Part shown: one piece after another, positions 12,086-21,258 of the stretch
How positions within the stretch are numbered: position 1 is the stretch's first letter
Layout of the letters: every line of letters starts with the position of its first letter
NCBI GenBank assembly: GCA_001510575.1
Contig: LNGK01000014.1
Coordinates: 126,462-190,461 of the forward strand
DNA length: 64,000 nucleotides
DNA from: Knoxdaviesia capensis
Lineage: Eukaryota; Ascomycota; Sordariomycetes; Microascales; Gondwanamycetaceae
Direction of reading: 5' to 3'
Notes under the pieces: generated by a model
Seen by the model: only the letters and a program-made list of their open reading frames with translations
Databases searched by the model: none
What the model was told of the DNA's origin: nothing
Position numbers and translations under genes: made by a program

Positions 12086-12649
12086 TCATGGCGTGGCCAT
12101 CATCATCCGAATGTCCCGGTTCCGCTCCATGACCAGATCCTCGTCCTGGTGACACCCCTGGCACACCAGGTGGTAGCAGAACGTATCCGGGCACTTCTTC
12201 ATGCGGTGGTTACAAAACCGGCGCGTGTTTCCGCCCAGCCCACAGCGACAGCACACCCAGCACCCGTTGAGCTCCAGCAGCCGGCACGTGCCGGACGCGC
12301 AGCTGGGTGAAAGCAGGCATCCGCCCTTTGCGCATGGATTGGCGCAGTCGACCGACAGCGCCGAGTCGAGCATGGCGAGCGAGCACGGCCGCATGGCCGC
12401 CATGGCGGCGGCCCCGCCGACGCTGGCCGGCACCGGTGTGACGAGGGGCCGTTTTCCGAGCGAGCTGGCCAGGCTGGTGTTGTTGCTGTTGCTGTTACTG
12501 TTGCTACTCGAGCCGCCGGTTGCGTCGAGCGCGGTGGCCAGGTTGTACGTGTGCAATGCCAGGTGGCAGAACTCGTAGTGGACCATGAAGTCGATCGGCC
12601 GGTCACAGGGATGCGAGTGATGTTGGTGTAGATAGTAGTACCTACACAT
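12086..12649 (-). CDS. cysteine-rich putative zinc-binding protein, member 3 (expanded)
   Basis: A single ORF of 187 codons from ATG 12649 to TGA 12086. It keeps the family skeleton with longer spacing: MC at the start, HPC at 13-15, HYxxC at 24-28, then the tail with C102, C106, C111, C117, C122, C130, W131, CCxC at 133-136, C146, C153, C158, H160, C163 and C166. Between head and tail lies a low-complexity insert of Ser/Asn repeats (about residues 47-59) and an Ala/Met-rich stretch (75-86). The C-terminus extends past the last Cys into a charged, Met-rich tail. No signal peptide is visible. The insert is encoded by a trinucleotide-like AGC/AAC run, so part of the added length could come from slippage. 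A minus-strand TATAAA lies at 13399-13404. The paralogy rests on ligand order, not overall identity. Confidence 0.65.
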   Translation of the reverse strand: MCRYYYLHQHHSHPCDRPIDFMVHYEFCHLALHTYNLATALDATGGSSSNSNSNSNNTSLASSLGKRPLVTPVPASVGGAAAMAAMRPCSLAMLDSALSVDCANPCAKGGCLLSPSCASGTCRLLELNGCWVCCRCGLGGNTRRFCNHRMKKCPDTFCYHLVCQGCHQDEDLVMERNRDIRMMMATP

Positions 12650-13398
12650 GGCGAATTGGCTGTTGGGGCACTTGTGGTTTGTTGCTCATGCGATATCGAG
12701 AGGGACGAAGAGAGCAGCTGAAATATCATGAGATTTGAAACTCCGGAGGCGAAAGAGAAATGCCAAAAACAACGAAGAAAAAAATTAAAACGGGAGGCAA
12801 CAGTCCAGACAAATGACGCCGGATGTCTAGATAGGGCTGCCTCACGGTTGCTGAAAAGGAGGTTGTGGTTGCGAGTTGTTTGCAGCCTGTATCGCCGTGT
12901 CTGCGTCGATAGTGAGGATCTGGTGTATTGCCTCTGGCTGTGTGGGCCCTTCCCTTTTCCTTGTGGTCAAAAGATGTCTCTAGGGGGGGTTTCAGTGACT
13001 GTTCCGCTCCCAAAAGGTGTACACCAGACCGAGTGATGCAAGCTGTATTGGCCACAGACTCTGTATAACCACGTTGTGAATGGGATTTCCAGATCCGACA
13101 GCCAAGATGCAGAACAACTTGGCTTCACCAAAGAGGGATTAAACAGGGGGATATTGGCAAGAAGATGACACAGAGATATCTTCAAGAATCAAATGTCTGA
13201 AGAAAGCCACCTGAGAAGAGAGACCACCACGGGCGTGTCTTTGGTGGTGATTTGATGTGTCGGGGTTGTATTGTATGTGAGTCCAGAGACGGCTGGGTTT
13301 CCAGAAAGGGCAAAGACGTATGAGAGAAGAAAAGAAGAAATAGAAACCGAACAGCACAGACATTCCCAGACATAGGAGGTTCACTCTCCCCTCTCACT

Positions 13399-13404
13399 TT
13401 ATAG
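13399..13404 (-). promoter_or_regulatory. candidate TATA box upstream of member 3
   Basis: TATAAA on the minus strand, about 750 bases 5' of the ATG at 12649. If used, the leader would be long or contain an intron. Confidence 0.2.
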
Positions 13405-14590
13405 CCCTTCAGTCCATCCACACAACGTGGCTGTCCAAGCACCGCCTAACCCATCAGCTCAGCCGTAAGAGAGCGCTCGAGAACGAGAATAGAATGGACG
13501 AGCACAGCGAATCCCAGGCGCTGCATGCAGGTCCTGCAGAGCAACCCCCATCCATAAGCAAGAAGCAAGGTCAGTGGACAGCGCGGACGATGGATGTCTA
13601 AGTAGAAGCAAACGCCACAGCAGCAAAACAGACAAAACCAGAAGTCAGCCTGCTACACAACACATCCAGCTGCCCTCTGGCCAGAGCAGAAACCCTCCTT
13701 CCACCGGATAAGGGAGGCTGAATGGAAAGTGAACAGCAACAAGCTGCAAAGATGGGTAGCACGGGAAGGTTGACTTCGGAGCCAGAATGGAGGGGGTGGG
13801 TGGAAACAGGATGGGAGGCAAACAGGAGGCACATCGATGAGATGGATGGTAGAGTGCCGCCACCGCCAGTAAGATGGGAATGAGTACCGGTGGATGTCCG
13901 AAGCTCCATCAGCTTATACATATGTGTGTAGTGTGGTGTCATCTCCAGTTTTATATTCCCGTCTTCGCTGGTGGTTGACAACTATATCTACACCACCGTT
14001 GCTATCTTCAGTACATGCAGTCTTTCCTGGAAGAGATATGCCTTCTGGTAGTACATTCCACGATTACAGCTTCATCTCTTCTTCGAAGCCTAATCAGCTG
14101 GATAGAACTGCTTCAGAAGTCACTTCCATCTGCTTCTATTGTGCCATCGTGGGAGGTCTCAAGCCATGGTTAGATCGGTGATATTGAGTCGGGAAGCTCT
14201 TGGTGAGCAAATGGCCTCAGTTACCTCTCCGAGTGTGCTGCCACAAAAGGATCTCGATATAACAAGAGGTATGCCTGGTATCCGAGATACTTCTCTCACA
14301 CTCTGGGCATTCATCTAATGATATCTGGCCAGGCTATGTGCACCAGGTCGTCTTCCCCGCCCGTTTCTGGCGTGTAGATAGGCCGTGCCGTATCTCACAG
14401 GCCATACGTTCTCGTCCTAACAAAAGACACGTCCATATATCCCTCTATCTAACGGGTAATCCACCGATATCCCCCATGGACAAGATCCCGGGTCAACCTA
14501 AATCCGATCACCAGACGACAGATTATCACGCAAACCCGGTTTTCGCGGTCCAGCTCACTTCCGCTGGTTTACACTGTAGCACCAGTCCTG

Positions 14591-14592
<2 letters not shown>

Positions 14593-14622
<30 letters not shown>
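14593..14622. repeat. (CT)n microsatellite
   Basis: About fifteen CT dinucleotides in a row. Confidence 0.95.
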
Positions 14623-14624
<2 letters not shown>

Positions 14625-16136
14625 GGTCAAATTCGCTTGTTTAACATGACTGTACATCAGTGACTTATACATGTCATCATCCGTCCTTCATGGTGTCTCA
14701 TGCGCCGTCTGTTCGCTCCGCTTGCTCCGAATCCCACCCCCGTCGTTGATCCGTCCACTCTCGCTCTCTCTGCCGGTATTTTTAAGGCACGGCAGAAGAG
14801 AGACAAGCTCGTGGAAGAACTGGTCATATGGACAGAAGACGCCGGCATCGATTCAAATCTGCAAGGCCGATATGTGCCACTCACTGCTTTTTGTCTGCGA
14901 CCTGATCTAACTATGCATCCAGGGGGATGTAGGATTATCATCATCGCCACTTCTGATCAGAACTTTGCGCGCCTTTGCCACTGTCATCTGAAGTTTCTTT
15001 TCTGTTAGACAGACGGAGACCGGAGATCCTGGATCCGAGATGGCAGATGTTACAGAGATTCCGCCCAACTATCACTGGTATGTGACAGGAGAACTGCCAC
15101 GACAGCATTTCACTCACGGTCGTTGGCTCGCCATTCCAACAGTTACACTCGGAGATGGCCTCTCTCGCTCCGGATCATCTGAGTATAAGCCAGTCCGGGT
15201 ACAAGGCGCCCCGCCCAAAGCAATTTCAGCTGCATCGAGCCGGTCATACTCGACAATATTCACACATGGCGTAGCACCATTACACCACCACAGCCAGGGC
15301 ATATGGGGGGCACGAAGAGCCCGGAAACAAAGGACGAGAGACAAAATAAGAGGGCGGTGTTTCCCAACGACGGAGAGTGTATCCAAGACAGATTTAATAT
15401 GTGAAGCGAGAAAAGCAAAATAGAGTCCCCGACAAGTGCCTCCCTCTGAATCCGGGAATCCACCCCAGCCCGGTCGGGAGTACAAGCATGGCCAGCACAC
15501 CCAGGCCAGCAACCCACGAGTAACCACAGGTAATGCGGCCCATTTCCATGCTTCCCTCCGCCCCCTCGGCCAGGTCTGGATCTCCAGCGACACACAGGGC
15601 ACCGAATCTTGTTTCTGGTGGTCGCCTGTCACAAGGTTGACCGGGTGGAGTGTGTGGCGTTGAACCGTCGGTAGGATGCTGTGCCATGTGAGAGCCAAGA
15701 AAACGGACATAAGACGACGAAGAGGAGACGAGAGAAGCGCAGAGGGGGGAATACGAAGTCACACCTTCCGAGTGGCGAGGTTCTCGTCCAGAGTGAGACG
15801 CTGGGGGCCGTCACGATGCCAAGGAGACTTTCCGAACAATACACCTGGGTATTGGGAGTGAGGCATTATGGGCCCCCGTTGGCCCCATGGTTGAGGATGG
15901 CCCCCAATATATCTTCAGCTGGCCTTGTCTGCGTGATGTCGTCTCTCACTAAAAGTCGACGAGACATCTTCAACCACCGAGAAGACTTTGTCCAAACCCT
16001 CAATCTTGCAACGGTTACATGAGGAGAAAAACTAATCGCCATAGCCGTATGAAATGACGGCCACAGGAAAGTCGCTCGCTTTCTATGGGGGGGGGCAAAC
16101 ATCTCGGAAGTCCAGCCCAGGTGAGGGTTTGTCCAT

Positions 16137-16343
16137 TCATCGTGGCCAGCCGGGCTTCAGCAACATGTCGCCGGTATCACGGAGTGTCTCTGCTCTGCCG
16201 CGAACAGTCGTTGCTGGGCCCCCGTAGCAATGGTAGTTAGGCACATGTATACACTCGCATTGGTTCGGCGCCTGCGATGCAATACCAACATCCGCATGAC
16301 ACAGTGAGGGTCTTCCACAGCCAATGCAGATAGGAAACACCAT
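16137..16343 (-). CDS. possible small cysteine-rich ORF (68 aa)
   Basis: From ATG 16343 to TGA 16137 the minus strand encodes 68 residues. The first 40 contain a C-x2-C-G, a further Cys, a C-E-C followed by IH, and an H-C-Y, so seven Cys/His candidate ligands. The second half is Arg/Gly-rich without Cys. The order CxxCG...C...CxC.H...C loosely echoes the tails of the three cysteine-rich proteins to the left. No splice sites or promoter support it. It could be a fourth, truncated relative, an unrelated micro-protein or chance. Confidence 0.25.
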   Translation of the reverse strand: MVFPICIGCGRPSLCHADVGIASQAPNQCECIHVPNYHCYGGPATTVRGRAETLRDTGDMLLKPGWPR

Positions 16344-16677
16344 GGGAATGCCCAAGAAAAGGAGACCAAGCCCAAGAAGGAAGTATGAATACCCAAGAAA
16401 GAAGCAAAATTCTATACATGAGACGCCATCCAAAAGACATATACATTGCTTGAACAAAAAAAAGATATATATAACAGAAGAAGAGAAAAAGAAAACGAGC
16501 ATAAAATAAACAGGTCCGTTGCCATTATACCAAGGGGCAGACCACCAGGTCCGTATACCAAGGAATCCACCCTAAACAGTTCCCACGCGAGATCATCAGT
16601 GCATTTCCGGTCCCAAGCCGTGAAAAGGAAAGCCAGACGGCTCTTGACTGCCGAAATCGATGTATCCAACAACAAAA

Positions 16678-18149
16678 TCAGAATCTAAAAATATGCGGTT
16701 AGTTGGGGGAACAGAGAAGCTAAGACCGAGAGACCCCAGACTGTGACTTACCGGATTTCGTATGAGCCCGCCCGGGTCATATATCTCACCCACTTGACAC
16801 TCGAATAGTTGCTCTTCTCAAACACCTTCAGGTACCGCACCAACAACCCCGAGCTGGTATACATCAACAAGCTGAAGTTCATGCTCAGCGGCGGCCGCGA
16901 CCACGCACGCTGGTTGGTCATGCTGGTCAGGTGGGCTTCGGCGCTGAGCACGTACTCGCTCTGGCCGGTGAAGCGGCCAATCTTCCACACTATCATGTTC
17001 TCCGAGGGCTCGTACTTGGCCTTGCCCTGGGTGCTGCGCTCGGTGATGCGCGCCGTGTTGAGCGGCGTGGGGATCTTGACCACCACGTTGGTAGCAAACA
17101 GCTTCGGCCCAAAGTTCGCCCGCACGCCGATGCTGTACTCGACCTTGGTGCGGCCGACCTCGTTGACTATCGCGTGCACCTTGAACGGCAGGCTCACGTT
17201 CTCCGTGGCGCGGTAACGCATCAGCTCGAACTCGCCGTCCGGCGGCACAAAGCTGATGATGCGGTCGCTGTCAAACTTGCCCAGCTTCACGCACTGGTGG
17301 AACTGGCAGTCTTCCAGCGTCACCGACCCCGCCGCTGCCTTGGTCGACTTGGTGCCCTGCCGCCCGCCGCTGCCGCTGCCGGACCCCGACGGCCCGCCCG
17401 GCGGCACGTCGTCGAGCAGCAGCCGGTCGTTGAGGCCGAACTTGCACTCGGGTGTGCCGCTGAGATAGGCTCGCATGATGATCTGGCCGGTCACGTCGGC
17501 GCGTAGCACCGAGCCGGCCGCCGACATGAGCAGGTTTACGTCCTCAATGACGTCGACAAACGCCTCGTTCTTCCGGTATTTGACGTCGGCCTTGCGCCAT
17601 GATAACGCGCCGGTCGCCTGCATGGTTATCTTGGCTGAGTTTTCCACCGCGCGTTCGGATTTCAGGCCTTCGGTCGTGATGTACATCTTCAGGGTGTCGG
17701 TCTCGGTGTTCTGGGGGTAGCCAAAGTCGATGATCTCTGCAGGCGAAGAGGACAGGAGAGGTTAGGAACGGCCAATAAGTTGCAGAAAAGGCAATCTGTG
17801 AGGATTACTCACCGTCGAGGAGCTCGTAGATCAGCACAAAGTTGTTCTTCACAGCCTCCTCGTCAAACTTGCCAAAGTACCCCCGGCCGAGCTGGATAAG
17901 CCGGTACAGGAACTCGAACACCAGCGCGGCATTGGCATTGCTCCGCGTCACGGCAACGATGTAGATGTTTTCATGCTTGATGTGGCTGAACGTCGTGCTG
18001 CCCAGCGTCAGGATCGGCGACCGCACCTGCGGGTTCGAGATAACTTGGATGCGAAACACATCGGCCAGACGAGGACGGCAGTCGTTCCGAAAGGCGCGGA
18101 AGATGAGGTTCTCGCCCTTCTGGTTGAAGATGAGAATTCCGGACAACAT
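16678..18149 (-). CDS. APM4: AP-2 complex subunit mu (clathrin adaptor medium chain)
   Basis: This subunit of the AP-2 adaptor recognises YxxPhi sorting signals on plasma-membrane cargo and phosphoinositides, and links cargo to clathrin in endocytosis. It has three exons: 18149-17813, 17736-16752 and a 7-base exon 16684-16678, giving 442 aa, the usual length. Donors are GTGAGT and GTAAGT; acceptors CTGCAG and TTTTAG. Residues 1-140 form the longin-like domain (starts MLSGILIFNQKGENLI). The mu-homology domain follows, with the conserved WR, KYRKNE, DVIEDVNLLMS and SGTPECKFGLND motifs. Thr150 sits in ITMQATG, equivalent to mammalian mu2 Thr156, the AAK1 phosphorylation site. A Gly/Ser-rich loop (about 225-250) is inserted in the C-terminal domain. 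The gene is divergent from ARB1 across an AT-rich intergenic region. Identification is secure; the terminal micro-exon is inferred from the expected YEIRF ending. Confidence 0.93.
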
Positions 18150-19141
18150 GGTTCTACTCGGCTCGACGCCGACCGAAGGAAATATAGAAACGGATTATTG
18201 CAGGATCTAGCTGTAGATTCGCTATGAATTCCCGTTTATCTCCGTCATCAGGGGAAAGAAAGCTGTGATAGTTAATCTAGGATTCCTGGCTTAGGAATGC
18301 GAGCATTTGGTATGCAGCTGGAGGCAGCTGGGGGACTCTTCTGCCAGCTGGCAAGATTCAAGGTCTGCTTAGGGTCAGGGTTGGCCTATCTTACCACCTT
18401 CTTACGAAAAAGCTTCGCAGCTCGCACACAAAAGTACAAGATATTTCTCTATCCACTTAAATTGCATGCATCATCACAAGCCATCATAACCACAAGTATG
18501 TTGACATATGCCAAGCATTCCACCAAAAACATTAGCAGCTAAAAGTTGAGTCCGGTGAGAACATACTTTTGAACCCTCCATGATATAGCTTCCTCCCCCA
18601 CCAACTCGATAATCAGATTAGAGGAATGTGATACTTTTTTCTTAAATACAGAATAAAGAAAAATTTCATAAATTCAAGGAAGGGAATTATATCAATGATA
18701 AAGCAAGAAAAAAGCATTCCTAAATTGTAAATACACCTAAGAATATTTCATAGGCCTTTTTGCCTTGTAATCCTGAGGCGTTTGTTTGGCTTTTAGCGGG
18801 GTCTACATTTTCTATCAGAGTTTGCCCCTCCTTCACATTTTATGACTAGAAATAAATATATAACCCACTAAGATTTTCAGGAAAAAAATATTTACGAAGC
18901 AATCATCCTAAAGAAAAAGAAGGAAAAAAATTCAGATCTTATCTAACTGGTTAGACGGTAGATTTTTGTTTTTCTTCCTTCTTCTCTCATTCATCTTGGA
19001 CTTTTCGTTGAATTTCCATCCTCTCTTCATCTCGTCTTTTCCCCTCCCGAATTAAAGAGAATAGATATTTTTTTCGTTCTGTTCTCTCCCCTACCAAACT
19101 TCATCTTTTCTTTCTCTCTCTATCAACCCTAGTCCCCCAAC
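18150..19141. other. divergent intergenic region with AT-rich island
   Basis: The 992 bases between the AP-2 mu and ARB1 starts must hold both promoters. The part from about 18540 to 18960 is strikingly AT-rich with A-tracts, unlike the flanks. From 18960 to 19130 it is a CT-rich strand, typical of a strong fungal promoter and leader just before the ARB1 ATG. Confidence 0.6.
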
Positions 19142-21258
19142 ATGGCTCCCTCCGCCTCGAAGGAGAAGCGTCTCGCCAAGAAGGCTGCAGCCGGCGGCGA
19201 CAAGAAGACCGTTGCGTCGCGGTCGAAGGCCGGGTCCAAGGACGTCAGCGAGGCGCCCTCGGTCAACGGCGACGATGAGGCCGCCACCAGCGCCGACAAG
19301 ATGGACGAGGTCGAACGCCTTGCCAACCAGATGGACAAGCACGGCCTCTCCGACCGTGTCACCACTGGTGTGCTTGCGTCGTCGGAGCTCAGCCGTGATG
19401 TCAAGATCAGCAGTGCCAGTCTGGTGTTCCACGGCCGTGTCCTCATCAACGATACCACTCTCGAACTGACCTACGGCCGCCGGTACGGCCTGCTCGGCGA
19501 GAACGGCTGCGGCAAGAGTACGCTGCTGAAATCCATCTTCAACCGCGAGTACCCCATCCCCGAGCACATCGACATCTATTTACTCAACCAGGGTGCCCCG
19601 CCCACCGATCTGGGAGCCCTGGAGTGGGTCGTCAAGGAGGCCGAGAATGAGATGGACCGCCTGGAGAAGCTTGCCGAGAAGATGCTGGAGGATGATGGCC
19701 CTGACAGCCCGTTGTTGATGGAGCTGTACGAGGTGAGTTGCTACGCCTCTCTCTCTTTTCTTTCCTTTCCTTCTGTTTGATCTCCACCCTTTCAATCCCA
19801 ACCGGGGCTGCCCCCCCCCCGGCCCGGAGTCAAAGGTGGGGTGCCAAAAAAAGCCCGTGGCCACTAACAAACGACTCCCTTCACACCACCATATAGCATC
19901 TCGAGAAGATGGACCCGTCTACCTTCGCCACCCGTGCCTCGCTCATTCTCACCGGTCTGGGGTTCAACAAGTCGACCATGGGCAAGAAGACTAAGGACAT
20001 GTCTGGTGGTTGGCGTATGCGTGTCGGTCTCGCTAAAGCCCTGTTCGTGAAGCCGTCGCTGCTGCTGCTCGACGACCCCACTGCGCATTTGGATCTCGAG
20101 GCCTGCGTGTGGTTGGAAGAGTACCTGAAGAAGTGGGACCGCACCCTGGTGCTGGTGTCCCACTCGCAAGATTTCCTCAACGGCGTGTGCTCGAGCATGA
20201 TCGACATGAGACAGCAGCAGCTCATGTACTACGGTGGAAACTACGACTCTTACATCAAGACCCGTGCCGAACAGGAGACCAACCAGATGAAGGCCTACAC
20301 CAAGCAACAAGATGAAATTGCCCACATCAAGAAGTTCATTGCTAGCGCCGGTACCTACGCCAACCTGGTGCGCCAGGCCAAGTCGCGGCAGAAGATTCTC
20401 GACAAGATGGAGGCCGACGGCTTCATCCAGCCGGTGGTGGCCGACCGCGTGTTCAGCTTCCGCTTTGCCGATGTCGACAAGCTGCCGCCGCCGGTGCTGG
20501 CCTTTGACAACGTCAGCTTTTCCTACTCGGGCGACGCCAAGGACGACCTGTACAAGAACATCGACCTGGGCTTTGACATGGACTCGCGCTCGGCCCTGGT
20601 CGGCCCCAACGGTGTGGGCAAGTCGACCCTGCTCCGCCTGATGACCGGCAAGCTCTCGCCGCGGGTGGGCAACGTCAACCGCCACACGCACCTGAAGCTC
20701 GGCATCTACTCGCAGCACAGCGCCGAGCAGCTCGACCTGACCAAGTCGGCGCTGGACTTTGTGCGTGACAAGTACCGCACCGTGTCTCAGGACTACCAAT
20801 ACTGGCGCCAGCAGCTGGGCAAGTACGGCCTGACGGGCGAGGCCCAGACCGCCCTCATGGGCACGCTGTCGGAGGGCCAGAAGAGCCGTATCGTGTTTGC
20901 GCTGCTGGCCATTGACGGCCCCAACATGCTCCTGTTGGACGAGCCTACCAACGGTCTGGATATTCCTACCATTGACAGTCTGGCTGAGGCCATTGATGCC
21001 TTCAGCGGTGGTGTCGTTGTCGTGTCCCACGACTTCCGGTATGTACTAATACTGATTGGACCAGGTTGCTCCTTTTATTTCTTTTTCTTAAAAATTGTAC
21101 TAACTTAGCCCTTTTTCTCTTCCCCTTATAGTCTCCTCAACAAGATCGCCAAGCAGATTCTGGTCTGCGAGAACAAGACTATCAAGCAGTGGGATGGCAC
21201 CATCTTGGATTACAAGAACTACCTACGCAAGAAGATGATCCAGTCCGGCGCCGTCTAG
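19142..21258 (+). CDS. ARB1: ABC-F ATPase ARB1, ribosome biogenesis factor
   Basis: A soluble twin-ATPase of the ABC-F family with no membrane domain. Yeast Arb1 shuttles between nucleus and cytoplasm and is needed for 40S and 60S maturation; its human orthologue is ABCF2. Three exons, 19142-19732, 19897-21038 and 21132-21258, give 619 aa, close to yeast Arb1 (610). The N-terminal 60 residues are Lys/Ala-rich. NBD1 has Walker A GENGCGKST at about 119-127, signature SGGWRMR and Walker B LLLLDDPTAHLD; the DD is normal for ARB1. NBD2 has Walker A GPNGVGKST at 433-441, signature LSEGQ, Walker B LLLDEPTNGLD and a switch His in VVSHDF. Introns have GTGAGT and GTATGT donors and TATAG acceptors, phases 0 and 2. 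A pyrimidine-rich leader precedes the ATG. Orthology is very likely. Confidence 0.95.

Larger units (their letters stand above)
12650..16136. other. gene-free stretch upstream of member 3
   Basis: About 3.5 kb with no supported gene. The 198-codon minus ORF at 15114-15710 has an erratic composition and no family resemblance. A TATA-like site lies at 13399-13404 (minus) and a (CT)n tract at 14593-14622. Confidence 0.5.

Noticed and set aside
15114..15710. 198-codon minus ORF
   Set aside because: Random-looking composition (scattered Trp, Cys, Arg), no splice context, no family resemblance.
19864..21030. 388-codon minus-strand ORF opposite ARB1
   Set aside because: Shadow of the ABC-F coding sequence, His/Val/Gly-rich with no motif.
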